The notes beneath the pieces were generated by a model that had not been told where the DNA came from, did no database searches, and saw only the letters and a program-made list of their open reading frames with translations. The position numbers and the translations under genes are program-made. 64,000 bases of DNA from contig NZ_JBHRTO010000001.1 of assembly GCF_042646385.1 (NCBI RefSeq), positions 620,001 to 684,000 of the forward strand. The letters are read 5' to 3'. The stretch comes from Cypionkella sinensis (GTDB lineage: Bacteria; Pseudomonadota; Alphaproteobacteria; Rhodobacterales; Rhodobacteraceae). Each line of letters opens with the position of its first letter. Positions within the stretch are counted from its first letter, which is position 1. Shown one piece after another: positions 1 through 8,768 of this stretch.

Positions 1-1
1 C

Positions 2-484
2 TTTATCTCGGGCGCGATGTTCCTGTGCGTGGGCGTGATCTATGACCGGATGCACACACGCGAGATTGACGCCTATGGCGGCTTGGTTAACCGGATGCCG
101 GCCTATGCGTTGGTGTTCATGTTCTTCACCATGGCCAACGTCGGTTTGCCGGGGACGAGCGGTTTTGTCGGTGAGTTCCTGGTGCTGGCTGGCATCTTCC
201 AGGTGGATACTTGGGTTGCTGCCGTGGCCACCTCGGGCGTGATCTTCTCGGCGGCTTATGGGCTTTACCTCTATCGTCGCGTCGCCTTCGGTGCGCTGGT
301 GAAAGAGGCTTTGGCCACCATCCAAGACATGAGCCGCCGCGAGCGGGCGATCTTTGCGCCGCTGGTGGTGATGACGCTGCTGCTGGGTGTCTATCCGGCG
401 CTGGTGCTGGATGTCATCGGGCCTTCGGTGAAGGCGCTTGTCGATAATTACCAAGTGGCCGTCACGGCCTTTGCTGCGAACTAA
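2..484 (+). CDS. nuoM: NADH-quinone oxidoreductase subunit M, C-terminal part (5' end outside the window)
   Basis: This is the C-terminal 160 residues of the complex I membrane-arm subunit NuoM, an antiporter-like subunit that takes part in proton pumping. The frame is open from base 2, so the gene starts upstream of the window. Seen: the family signature MANVGLPGTSGFVGEF near the middle of the fragment, flanked by hydrophobic segments. The gene ends in TAA, and nuoN starts 12 bases further on, the usual nuoM-nuoN order at the end of a nuo operon. The first ATG in the fragment (17) is internal and not the true start. Confidence 0.94.
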   Translation, partial: FISGAMFLCVGVIYDRMHTREIDAYGGLVNRMPAYALVFMFFTMANVGLPGTSGFVGEFLVLAGIFQVDTWVAAVATSGVIFSAAYGLYLYRRVAFGALVKEALATIQDMSRRERAIFAPLVVMTLLLGVYPALVLDVIGPSVKALVDNYQVAVTAFAAN

Positions 485-496
485 GGGACAGAACAG

Positions 497-1930
497 ATGA
501 TCGCTTTGGATTTTCACAACGTTCTGCCCGAGATGCTGCTGGCGATCTACGCCATGGCGGCGCTGCTGGCTTGCGTTTACGCGGGCAAAGACGCGTTGAC
601 GGGCGTGGTTACTTGGGCGACGGCGGGGGTGTTTATCGCCCTTGCCGCCTATATCGGTTTTGCAGGCGAAGGCAGCGTGGCGGCTTTTGGCGGCATGTTC
701 ATCGACGACGCGTTCGCGCGCTTTGCCAAGGTGGTGATCCTGCTGTCGGCGGCGGGTGTGCTGCTGATGTCGCAGGATTATCTGGCGCGCAATCAGATGG
801 GGCGGTTTGAATATCCGATCCTGATCGCGCTGGCGGTGGTGGGCATGATGTTCATGGTCTCGGCCGGCGATCTGATGACGTTGTATCTGGGTCTGGAGCT
901 GCAATCTCTGGCGCTTTACGTGGTGGCCGCGATGAAGCGGGATGATGTGAAATCGACGGAAGCCGGGCTGAAGTATTTCGTCCTCGGCTCGCTGTCGTCG
1001 GGCCTGCTGCTTTACGGCGCGTCGCTGGTTTACGGCTATGCGGGCACCACCGATTTCGCGGGCATCATGTCCACTTTGGCAGAGCCGCATATCGGTCTGG
1101 TCATCGGTCTGGTGTTTCTGATCGCCGGTATGGCGTTCAAGGTTTCGGCGGCACCATTCCATATGTGGACGCCGGATGTGTATGAGGGCGCGCCGACCCC
1201 GGTGACGGCGTTCTTTGCGACCGCGCCAAAAGCGGCGGCGATGGCGATGATTGCGCGGGTGGTGTTTGATGCGTTCGGCTCGATCCCCGCACAGTGGAGC
1301 CAGGTTCTGGCGGCGCTGGCGGTGGTGTCGATGTTCCTTGGCGCGATTGCCGCCATCGGGCAGCGCGACATCAAGCGGCTGATGGCCTATTCGTCGATCG
1401 CGCATATGGGCTATGCCTTGGTCGGTCTGGCCGCTGGCACGGCAGAAGGCGTGCAGGCCATGCTGATCTACATGGCGATCTATGTCACCATGAACCTTGG
1501 CACCTTTGCCTTCATCATGTCGCTGGAGAAGGATGGCAAATCCATCAGCGATATCGACAGCCTGAACCTTTTCTCGAAACGCGAGCCGTTAAAGGCGCTG
1601 GCGGTGCTGATCCTGATGTTCAGCTTGGCTGGTGTGCCGCCGATGCTGGGCTTTTTCGGGAAGTTCTATGTGCTGAAAGCTGCCGTGGATGCCGGGATGA
1701 CCTGGCTGGCGCTGGCTGGCGCAGTCGCGTCGGTGATCGGTGCGTTCTACTACCTGCGCATCGTGTTCTTCATGTACTTCGGGCGTGAAACGGCGGGGGC
1801 TTCCAGCCGGATGGCGCCGGTGCAATGGCTGATGCTGGTGGCGGTGGCAGCGGTGATGCTGCTGGGCGTGGTCAACCTGTTCGGCATCGAAGCGGTGGCC
1901 GCAACGGCGGCGGCAGCTCTTGTCGGATAA
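497..1930 (+). CDS. nuoN: NADH-quinone oxidoreductase subunit N
   Basis: Complete 477-residue NuoN, the third antiporter-like subunit of the respiratory complex I membrane arm. It is hydrophobic throughout, with about 14 membrane segments judged by eye. Conserved pieces seen are LYLGLELQSLALYVV near residue 130-145, with the buried glutamate typical of the family, and YSSIAHMGYALVGLAAG near 300. Length is normal. The ATG follows a purine-rich AAGGGACAGAACAG leader directly after nuoM, so it is co-transcribed with it. Its last 11 bases overlap the proposed TTG start of the biotin ligase gene. Confidence 0.96.
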   Translation: MIALDFHNVLPEMLLAIYAMAALLACVYAGKDALTGVVTWATAGVFIALAAYIGFAGEGSVAAFGGMFIDDAFARFAKVVILLSAAGVLLMSQDYLARNQMGRFEYPILIALAVVGMMFMVSAGDLMTLYLGLELQSLALYVVAAMKRDDVKSTEAGLKYFVLGSLSSGLLLYGASLVYGYAGTTDFAGIMSTLAEPHIGLVIGLVFLIAGMAFKVSAAPFHMWTPDVYEGAPTPVTAFFATAPKAAAMAMIARVVFDAFGSIPAQWSQVLAALAVVSMFLGAIAAIGQRDIKRLMAYSSIAHMGYALVGLAAGTAEGVQAMLIYMAIYVTMNLGTFAFIMSLEKDGKSISDIDSLNLFSKREPLKALAVLILMFSLAGVPPMLGFFGKFYVLKAAVDAGMTWLALAGAVASVIGAFYYLRIVFFMYFGRETAGASSRMAPVQWLMLVAVAAVMLLGVVNLFGIEAVAATAAAALVG

Positions 1931-2675
1931 GGCGGTCTGGCCTGCAGGCGTGGCGCGCCACGTTCTGCAAACGGTCGATAGCACCAACGCCTATGCCTTG
2001 CGTATGGCCCCGGAGACACCGGGGCCTGCGTGGTTTCTGGGGTTGGAGCAATCGGCGGGCCGGGGCAGGCGGGCGCGGCCTTGGGCCAGCCCGCGTGGTA
2101 ATTTCTATGGCACGCTTTTGTTGCACCCCACAGAGCCGCCCGAGGTTATTGCGCTGCGCAGCTTTGCCGCCAGTCTGGCCCTGCGGGATGCCTTTGTCAG
2201 CCTGACCGGGCTGCCCGGGGCATTCAGCCTGAAATGGCCGAATGATGTGCTGCTGAATGGCGGCAAAGTGGCGGGCATCCTGCTGGAAAGTTCGGCCCGC
2301 GCGGGCGGCTTTGATCTGGCGATTGGCATTGGTGTCAACCTGATCGGCGCGCCGGATGTGTCGGCGGTGGAACCTGGGGCGGTGCTGCCCGTCAGCCTGC
2401 TGGGCGAAACCGGGTTGCGCGTGACGCCCGAGGCTTTCCTTGATGCGCTGGCCCCCGCCTATGTGGCTTGGGAAGCGGCGTTTGTGAACCACGGTTTTGC
2501 TGCCCTGCGCGCAGAATGGCTGACCCACGCGGCCCGTCTGGGCGAGGTGATCCGTGCCCGCACTGGCACACAGACCCGCGAAGGCACCTTTGAGACCATT
2601 GATCCGGCGGGCAATCTGATCCTGCGGATGTCCTCCGGCCCTGTCGCAATCCCTGCGGCAGAGGTGTTTTTCTAA
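1920..2675 (+). CDS. birA: Biotin--[acetyl-CoA-carboxylase] ligase (ligase-only type)
   Basis: Attaches biotin to the BCCP subunit of acetyl-CoA carboxylase and to related carboxylases, via biotinyl-AMP. Seen in the 251-residue product: the biotin/AMP loop GRGRRARPW (47-55), KWPNDV (105-110) and GGKVAGILLE (114-123). There is no N-terminal helix-turn-helix, so this is a monofunctional ligase and not the E. coli-type BirA repressor. The proposed TTG start overlaps nuoN by 11 bases and puts VDSTNA at residues 19-24, as expected for the family; no ATG fits. coaX begins 10 bases after its stop, so it probably lies in the same operon. Confidence 0.93.
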   Translation: MSDKAVWPAGVARHVLQTVDSTNAYALRMAPETPGPAWFLGLEQSAGRGRRARPWASPRGNFYGTLLLHPTEPPEVIALRSFAASLALRDAFVSLTGLPGAFSLKWPNDVLLNGGKVAGILLESSARAGGFDLAIGIGVNLIGAPDVSAVEPGAVLPVSLLGETGLRVTPEAFLDALAPAYVAWEAAFVNHGFAALRAEWLTHAARLGEVIRARTGTQTREGTFETIDPAGNLILRMSSGPVAIPAAEVFF

Positions 2676-2685
2676 GGGGCGCGCC

Positions 2686-3459
2686 ATGCTTCTGGCCATC
2701 GACTGCGGCAACACCAACACCGTGTTTTCGATCTGGAACGGTGCGAAATTCATCGCCACCTGGCGCATCGCCACAGATCACAAGCGCACGGCGGATGAGT
2801 ATTTCGTCTGGCTGTCCAGCCTGTTGATGCTGACCAAGACCGAAGCTGCGATCACAGAGGCGATCATCTCCAGCACCGTGCCGCGCGTGGTGTTCAATCT
2901 GCGTGTGCTGTGCAACCGCTATTTTGATTGCCGCCCGTTGGTGGTGGGCAAGCCTGAATGTAACCTGCCGGTGCCGCCGCGTGTCGACCAGGGTACGACC
3001 GTGGGGCCAGATCGTCTGGTCAACACAGTGGCCGGGTTTAATCGGCACGGCGGCAATCTGATCGTGGTGGATTTCGGCACCGCGACCACCTTTGATGTGG
3101 TCGATCATGACGGCGCTTATGTTGGCGGCGTGATCGCCCCCGGTGTCAACCTGAGCCTTGAGGCGCTTCATATGGCCGCCGCGGCCCTGCCGCATATTGA
3201 TGTCGCCAAACCCGCCCGCGCCATCGGAACGAATACGGTGGCTTGTATGCAGTCTGGAGTGTATTGGGGCTATGTCGGGCTGGTCGAAGGCATCGTGCGC
3301 GAAGTGCGGCGCGAGCGGGACATGCCCATGAAAGTAATTGCCACTGGCGGACTGGCTTCGTTGTTCGCCCAAGGAACTGATCTATTTCACGCGATTGAGG
3401 ACGATTTGACCATGCATGGTCTGGTTCTCATCAACCAATACAACAAGGAAACGGCATGA
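2686..3459 (+). CDS. coaX: Type III pantothenate kinase
   Basis: Phosphorylates pantothenate in the first step of coenzyme A synthesis; the CoaX type belongs to the ASKHA fold and is not feedback-inhibited by CoA. The 257-residue product shows the N-terminal phosphate loop DCGNTNTVF (6-14), GPDRLVNT (107-114) and the second acidic motif DFGTATTFD (129-137), all characteristic of type III enzymes. The ATG start lies 10 bases after the ligase gene. The 3' end overlaps the RNase J start in an ATGA junction, so translation of the two genes is probably coupled. Confidence 0.96.
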   Translation: MLLAIDCGNTNTVFSIWNGAKFIATWRIATDHKRTADEYFVWLSSLLMLTKTEAAITEAIISSTVPRVVFNLRVLCNRYFDCRPLVVGKPECNLPVPPRVDQGTTVGPDRLVNTVAGFNRHGGNLIVVDFGTATTFDVVDHDGAYVGGVIAPGVNLSLEALHMAAAALPHIDVAKPARAIGTNTVACMQSGVYWGYVGLVEGIVREVRRERDMPMKVIATGGLASLFAQGTDLFHAIEDDLTMHGLVLINQYNKETA

Positions 3460-5132
3460 GCGGTGAGCGGCTGATTTATCTACCATTGGGCGGGGCCGGC
3501 GAGATCGGCATGAACGCCTATGTCTATGGCTATGGCTTTCCCGGTAAGGAACGTCTGATCCTTGTCGATCTGGGCGTGGCTTTCCCGGATATGGACACGT
3601 CCCCCGGCGTTGATCTGATCATGCCGGATATCTCGTGGCTGGCCGACAAGTTGGATCGGCTTGAGGCGATTTTCATCACCCATGCGCATGAAGACCACAT
3701 CGGCGCTTTGGCGCATCTGTGGCCGGGTCTGCGCAAGCCAGTCTATGCGCGGCGGTTCACCGCCACCATCGGGCGGCTGAAGTTTGAAGAATATGGGCTG
3801 CCTAAGGATGCGATCAACACGGTGGAAGCACGTCCGCATACGGTCGAGGCTGGGCCGTTCAAGGTGCAATTCGTGCCCGTTGCGCATTCGATCCCGGAAT
3901 CCGGTGGTCTGGTGATCGACACACCAGCGGGGCGGATTTTCCATTCCGGCGATTTCAAGCGCGATGCGACGCCGATTGTCGGCGAAGGCTGGGACGACGC
4001 GGTGATGGAGGCGATTGCCGCCGAACGCCCTGTCAAGGCGCTGATGTGCGATTCCACCAACGTGTTCTCGCTGCATGAAGGCCGCTCGGAAAGCACGCTG
4101 AAGGGCCCGATTGCTGAATTGATCAAGGGCGCGGGCGGCATGGTGGTGGCGACGACGTTCGCGTCGAACGTGGCGCGTCTGAAAACGCTGGCCGAGGCCG
4201 GGCGGATGGCGGATCGCTCGGTTTGCCTGCTGGGGCGGGCGATGAAACGGATGGTGTCAGCGGCCGAGGAATCCGGCGTGCTGAAGGATTTCCCGCCGAC
4301 GATCACCCCAGAACAGGCGCTGGAAGTGCCGCGCAAGAACCTGATGCTGATCGTGACAGGAAGCCAAGGCGAACGCCGCGCGGCTTCGGCGCAGCTTTCG
4401 CGCGGCAAGTATCTGGGGATCGAGATGAAAGAGGGCGATACCTTCTTGTTCTCGTCCAAGATCATCCCCGGCAATGAGCGCGGCGTTTATGCGATTGTGA
4501 ACGCGCTTTCGGAAAAGGGCGTTGATATCGTCGATGATAACAACGGCATGTATCACGTCTCGGGCCATGCCAACCGCCCGGATCTGGAGCATGTGCATCG
4601 GTTGTTCCTGCCCGACATGCTGATCCCGATGCACGGCGAACACCGCCATCTGCGCGAACATGCCCGCATCGGGCTTGAGGCTGGCATCGCCTCGGCGATT
4701 GTCACCAATGGCATGATGATGGACATCACCGGCGATGTGCCGAAGGTGGCGGAACACATCGAGTCGGGGCGGACATATCTGGATGGCTCGGTGCTGATCG
4801 GCGCGCTGGATGGCGTGGTGCGCAACCGTATCCGCATGGCGCTGAATGGTCTGGCGATGGTGACGGTGATCTTGGACGAGCAGGATCAGCCGCTTGGTGA
4901 GGCTTGGGTCGAGCTGATGGGCCTGCCGGAAACCGGCAAGGGCGGGCGGTCTTTGGCCGAAACGCTTGAGACCGAGCTGACCGATTTCCTGGAAGGTGCA
5001 GGTCGCAAGCTGCTCGCCAATGACGACAAGATGGACGAGGCTTTGCGCAAGATCGTCCGGCAAGTGTCGATGGAAGAAATCGGCAAAAAGCCCGAAGTCG
5101 TCGTTGTAGTCAGCCGCCTGGCTGCGGAATAA
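3456..5132 (+). CDS. rnj: Ribonuclease J
   Basis: Metallo-beta-lactamase/beta-CASP ribonuclease that matures and degrades RNA in the cytoplasm (endonuclease and 5'-3' exonuclease). The 558-residue product has the zinc motif HAHEDH (76-81), further histidine/aspartate motifs of the nuclease fold (PVAHSIPESGGLVI, HSGDFK), the beta-CASP region with VTGSQGERRAA, and a late HGEHRHLREHA motif. Length is normal for the family. It is the last gene of the apparent nuoN-ligase-coaX-rnj run and is followed by a strong hairpin terminator. Confidence 0.96.
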   Translation: MSGERLIYLPLGGAGEIGMNAYVYGYGFPGKERLILVDLGVAFPDMDTSPGVDLIMPDISWLADKLDRLEAIFITHAHEDHIGALAHLWPGLRKPVYARRFTATIGRLKFEEYGLPKDAINTVEARPHTVEAGPFKVQFVPVAHSIPESGGLVIDTPAGRIFHSGDFKRDATPIVGEGWDDAVMEAIAAERPVKALMCDSTNVFSLHEGRSESTLKGPIAELIKGAGGMVVATTFASNVARLKTLAEAGRMADRSVCLLGRAMKRMVSAAEESGVLKDFPPTITPEQALEVPRKNLMLIVTGSQGERRAASAQLSRGKYLGIEMKEGDTFLFSSKIIPGNERGVYAIVNALSEKGVDIVDDNNGMYHVSGHANRPDLEHVHRLFLPDMLIPMHGEHRHLREHARIGLEAGIASAIVTNGMMMDITGDVPKVAEHIESGRTYLDGSVLIGALDGVVRNRIRMALNGLAMVTVILDEQDQPLGEAWVELMGLPETGKGGRSLAETLETELTDFLEGAGRKLLANDDKMDEALRKIVRQVSMEEIGKKPEVVVVVSRLAAE

Positions 5133-5137
5133 CCTTG

Positions 5138-5164
5138 CCGCCCCGGATTTGATCCGGGGCCGCG
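5138..5164. repeat. Intergenic GC-rich palindrome, copy 1
   Basis: Arms CCCCGGAT (5141-5148) and ATCCGGGG (5152-5159) surround the 3-base centre TTG. Closely related palindromes occur at 25831-25852 and 61031-61076, all between genes. This copy sits directly after the rnj stop, ahead of the main terminator. It looks like a small dispersed palindromic repeat; its function is not known to me. Confidence 0.6.
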
Positions 5165-5181
5165 TGACAAGGCCCAGAAAT

Positions 5182-5216
5182 GCAAAAGGCCCCGCAGAGA
5201 TTGCGGGGCCTTTTGC
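5182..5216. terminator. Bidirectional intrinsic terminator between rnj and the helicase gene
   Basis: A perfect 15-base stem, GCAAAAGGCCCCGCA paired with TGCGGGGCCTTTTGC, with a 5-base loop. The A run on one side and the T run on the other let it act in both directions. It lies between the convergent ends of rnj and the DEAD-box helicase gene. Confidence 0.85.
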
Positions 5217-5232
5217 TATTCTGATCAGGCGC

Positions 5233-6903
5233 TTAGCCTTCGCTGCCGGTGGCTGCAAGTTCTTCCGGCTCGTCCGCAGTCACGGTGGAAATCGCAAAGC
5301 TGCGCAGGATGAAGTCGGGCACATGATCGCCCATGCCAACCACACGCTCGCCATTGTCGCGGCTACCACGATGATCGCGGCGGTCATCCCGGCGGTATTC
5401 GCCCCGTTGATCGCTGCGGCCTTCCGTGCGGGTGTTTTCGCGATTGCTGTCGGAGCGGCCTTCGCCGCGATGATCGTGGCGATGTTCGCCGCGCCCTTCA
5501 GACGAACGCCCTTCCGAGCGGTGTTCGCCGCGCGACTCGTGGCGGCGTTCATCTTCGCGGCGCGGACGCTCGGCGCGCGGTTGTTGTTCTGGCGCAGCTT
5601 CGACGGCGGCAACCACCGGAGCGGCCACAACGGCGGCGGCAACCACGGCCTCGACCGGCTTTGCGCCACGTTCACGCGGGCCACGGCTGCGGCTGCGCGA
5701 CGATCCACGCTCTTCGCGGGCGCGCTCGGGCTGATCCGATGCACCCTCCAGCGCGCCTGCGGGCACTTCGCCGCGCGGGATCGGCTGTTTCACCAGCGCT
5801 TCAATCGCGGTCAAATATTTCTCATCCGACGGCACGGCAATGGTATAGGCCTTGCCCAAACGGCCCGCGCGCCCGGTGCGGCCGATACGGTGAACGTAAT
5901 CTTCGGGATGGCTGGGCGCGTCAAAGTTGAACACATGGCTGACGGCTGGAATATCGAGGCCCCGCGCGGCCACGTCGGATGCCACCAACAGATGCACCGA
6001 GCCGTCGCGGAAGCCATCCAGCGTCTTGGTGCGCACCGACTGATCCAGATCGCCATGGATCGGCGAGGCGTTGAAACCATGCGCTTTCAACGATTTGGAG
6101 ACCACATCAACATCCATCTTGCGGTTGCAGAAGATGATGGCGTTGGTGCAGGACTCACCCTCGGCCTTGATCAACGCGCGCAGCACGGCGCGTTTTTCGG
6201 CAAAGCTTTTGTCTTTGCGCGAGGGCGTGAACTGGATCAGCTTTTGCTCGATCGTGGTCGAGGTCGTGGCTTGCCGCGCCACTTCGACCTTCACGGCACC
6301 CGACAGGAAGGTGTTGGTGATCCGCTCGATCTCGGGTGCCATGGTGGCGGAATAGAAGAATGTCTGGCGGGTGAATGGCGTCAGGCTGAAGATGCGTTCG
6401 ATATCCGGGATGAAGCCCATGTCGAGCATGCGGTCGGCTTCGTCCACCACCATGATCTGCACGCCGGTCAGCAGCAGTTTGCCGCGTTCGTGGTGATCCA
6501 GCAGGCGGCCGGGGGTGGCGATCAGCACATCGACGCCACGGTCGATCAGCTTGTCTTGTTCACCAAACGAAACGCCGCCGATCAGCAGCGCCTTGGTCAG
6601 CTTGGTGTATTTGGCGTAAACATCAAAGTTTTCCGCCACTTGGGCAGCCAACTCACGGGTGGGGGCCAGCACCAGTGAACGCGGCATCCGGGCTTTGGCG
6701 CGGCCCTGACCAAGCAAGGTGATCATCGGCAGCGTAAAGCTGGCGGTCTTGCCGGTGCCGGTCTGGGCGATGCCAAGCACATCTTTGCCAGCCAGCGCAT
6801 GTGGGATGGCTTGGGCTTGAATCGGGGTGGGGGTTTCGTAGCCGGCTTCTGCCACGGCCTTGAGCACGCGGGGATCCAGCGCGAGGTCTGAGAATTTGGT
6901 CAT
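5233..6903 (-). CDS. DEAD-box RNA helicase, RhlE-like, with a long charged C-terminal tail
   Basis: ATP-dependent RNA helicase, likely acting in ribosome assembly or RNA turnover. From the chosen start (556 residues) the product has the Q motif region TPIQAQAIP, motif I AQTGTGKT (about 46-53), PTRELA, DEAD, SAT and the arginine-finger motif HRIGRTGRAGR. From about residue 380 it becomes a low-complexity tail rich in Arg, Glu, Gly, His and Ser, probably disordered and RNA-binding, ending in a short ordered-looking piece. The start at 6903 (MTKFSDLALDP) is preferred over the upstream ATG at 6936 because it has an AGGAC ribosome-binding site and begins where the family begins. The 157 bases upstream, to the next gene, show nothing clear. 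Confidence 0.93.
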   Translation of the reverse strand: MTKFSDLALDPRVLKAVAEAGYETPTPIQAQAIPHALAGKDVLGIAQTGTGKTASFTLPMITLLGQGRAKARMPRSLVLAPTRELAAQVAENFDVYAKYTKLTKALLIGGVSFGEQDKLIDRGVDVLIATPGRLLDHHERGKLLLTGVQIMVVDEADRMLDMGFIPDIERIFSLTPFTRQTFFYSATMAPEIERITNTFLSGAVKVEVARQATTSTTIEQKLIQFTPSRKDKSFAEKRAVLRALIKAEGESCTNAIIFCNRKMDVDVVSKSLKAHGFNASPIHGDLDQSVRTKTLDGFRDGSVHLLVASDVAARGLDIPAVSHVFNFDAPSHPEDYVHRIGRTGRAGRLGKAYTIAVPSDEKYLTAIEALVKQPIPRGEVPAGALEGASDQPERAREERGSSRSRSRGPRERGAKPVEAVVAAAVVAAPVVAAVEAAPEQQPRAERPRREDERRHESRGEHRSEGRSSEGRGEHRHDHRGEGRSDSNRENTRTEGRSDQRGEYRRDDRRDHRGSRDNGERVVGMGDHVPDFILRSFAISTVTADEPEELAATGSEG

Positions 6904-7060
6904 CTGCGTCCTGAGTGATGCGGGTTCGGCCCGCATGAAATGAAGGGACGCTGCTTTCCGGGCGCCCCGGCGTCTGGGCGTTATGGCCCTGCCGCGCGCA
7001 TACAGGAATACGCGCGGAAGGTCAAGGATTGTGGCGAAAACGGCGGTTTAAGCGCCTGTT

Positions 7061-8569
7061 TCAGCCGATATCAAAGCTGACGCCCTGCGCCAGCGGCAGC
7101 GTGGTGCCGTAGTTGATGGTGTTGGTGGCGCGGCGCATATAGGCCTTCCACGCATCCGAGCCACTTTCGCGCCCGCCGCCGGTTTCCTTTTCGCCGCCGA
7201 AAGCACCGCCGATTTCGGCACCCGAGGGGCCGATATTGACGTTGGCGATGCCGCAATCGCTGCCGCGTGCGGAAAGAAACGCCTCGGCCTCGCGCAGATC
7301 ATTGGTGAAGATCGACGAGGACAGGCCTTGCGGCACTTCAGTGTGTTTCTCAAGAACGTCATCGAAGTCTTTGTAACGCATGACATAAAGGATTGGCGCG
7401 AAGGTCTCATGCACGACTGGGCCGACCTGTGCTGGCATCTCGACCAGAGCCGGATGCGCATAAGCGCCGCCCAAGCCCGTGACAGGCGCGCCACCATGCA
7501 CGGTGCCGCCTGCGGCGCGGGCCTGATCCAGCGCCTTCGCCATGCCCTCGGCGGCGCCATCGTCAATCAGCGGGCCGATCAGCACGCCTTGCTCCAGCGG
7601 GTTGCCGACCTTGACCGACTTATACGCGGCGATCAGGCGGGGCAGGAAAGCGTCGTAGATGCTGTCATGCAGGAACAGACGGCGCAGGGTGGTGCAGCGC
7701 TGGCCAGCGGTGCCCATGGCGGCAAAGGCCACGCCGCGCAGGGTCAGGTCCAGATCCGCCGAAGGTGTCACGATGGCCGCATTGTTGCCGCCCAGTTCCA
7801 GCAGGCTGCGGCCAAAGCGGGCGGCGACCTTGGGGCCAACCTCACGGCCCATCCGGGTGGAACCCGTGGCCGAGACGAGGGCGACCTTGGGGTTATCGAC
7901 CAAGGCTTCGCCCAAGGCGCGGCCACCGATCAGCACGCTCGACAGACCTGCGGGGGCGGCGTGGCCAGCCTCGGCAAAGCGTTGCAACGCGCGATCCAGC
8001 AGGGCATGGGCGGCAAGCGCCGAAAGCGAGGCCTTCTCGGATGGCTTCCACACCACTGCATTGCCGCAGACCAGCGCCAGCGCCGTGTTCCACGACCAGA
8101 CGGCGACGGGGAAGTTGAATGCCGAAATGACGCCGATGACGCCCAGCGGATGCCAGGTTTCCATCATGCGGTGGCTGGGGCGCTCCGATGCAATCGTGTA
8201 GCCATAAAGTTGCCGCGACAGGCCAACGGCGAAGTCGCAGATGTCGATCATTTCCTGCACTTCGCCCAAGCCTTCCGACACCACCTTGCCGACCTCGATC
8301 GAGACCAGACGACCCAGCGCAGCCTTGTTGGCGCGCAACTCCTCACCCAGCAGCCGCACCAATTCGCCGCGCTGCGGGGCGGGCACATTGCGCCAATCTC
8401 GGTAGGCGCGATGCGCAGCCTGAATGGCGGCTTCGGCCTCGGCGGGGGTGTTTTCGGCAATCGCGCCTAGGCTCTCGCCGCTGATCGGGGTGCGGGTGGG
8501 CATCGGGCCGGATTTGACGGTGACGCCAAGCTGGGCCAGCAGGGTTTGCACTTCGGTGTTCAGCGACAT
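7061..8569 (-). CDS. amaB: Aldehyde dehydrogenase, ALDH7 type (L-piperideine-6-carboxylate / aminoadipate semialdehyde dehydrogenase)
   Basis: NAD-dependent dehydrogenase of the ALDH7 (antiquitin-like) branch, which oxidises alpha-aminoadipate semialdehyde in lysine catabolism. The 502-residue product shows the cofactor-fold motif FNFPVAVWSWN (151-161), the general base Glu258 in LLELGGNNA, and the catalytic Cys292 in GTAGQRCTTLRR; the GGNNA and GQRCTT context is typical of ALDH7. Length is normal. No other lysine-degradation gene lies beside it, so the substrate is inferred from the family only. An inverted repeat about 110 bases upstream may be a regulatory site. Confidence 0.9.
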   Translation of the reverse strand: MSLNTEVQTLLAQLGVTVKSGPMPTRTPISGESLGAIAENTPAEAEAAIQAAHRAYRDWRNVPAPQRGELVRLLGEELRANKAALGRLVSIEVGKVVSEGLGEVQEMIDICDFAVGLSRQLYGYTIASERPSHRMMETWHPLGVIGVISAFNFPVAVWSWNTALALVCGNAVVWKPSEKASLSALAAHALLDRALQRFAEAGHAAPAGLSSVLIGGRALGEALVDNPKVALVSATGSTRMGREVGPKVAARFGRSLLELGGNNAAIVTPSADLDLTLRGVAFAAMGTAGQRCTTLRRLFLHDSIYDAFLPRLIAAYKSVKVGNPLEQGVLIGPLIDDGAAEGMAKALDQARAAGGTVHGGAPVTGLGGAYAHPALVEMPAQVGPVVHETFAPILYVMRYKDFDDVLEKHTEVPQGLSSSIFTNDLREAEAFLSARGSDCGIANVNIGPSGAEIGGAFGGEKETGGGRESGSDAWKAYMRRATNTINYGTTLPLAQGVSFDIG

Positions 8570-8675
8570 TTCGGCCTCGTCTGATAGGGATTTTCGGCAC
8601 TAAGCCGGGGCTTGAACGCGCGCGCAAGTGCGGGCGCGCCAGCCTTTCGCGCATGATCTGACGAAATTTGCGACA

Positions 8676-8694
8676 TAGCGCCAAATATGCGCTA
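8676..8694. promoter_or_regulatory. Inverted repeat upstream of the aldehyde dehydrogenase gene
   Basis: TAGCGC and GCGCTA form a perfect 6-base inverted repeat with a 7-base A/T-rich centre, in the 199-base gap between the dehydrogenase start (8569) and the end of the next gene. It could be an operator, for example for an Lrp-type regulator as seen with other amaB genes, but no regulator gene is adjacent. Confidence 0.35.
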
Positions 8695-8768
8695 CATTAT
8701 GTGTGGTAAATTCCGGCGGATCGCCCAAGCAGACAGGCAAAATAGAGCAAGCTGCCAGGTTGAAAAAT

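Noticed and set aside
5149..6678. A 509-codon plus-strand frame across the DEAD-box helicase gene
   Set aside because: Antisense of a helicase with all motifs; also crosses the terminator at 5182-5216.
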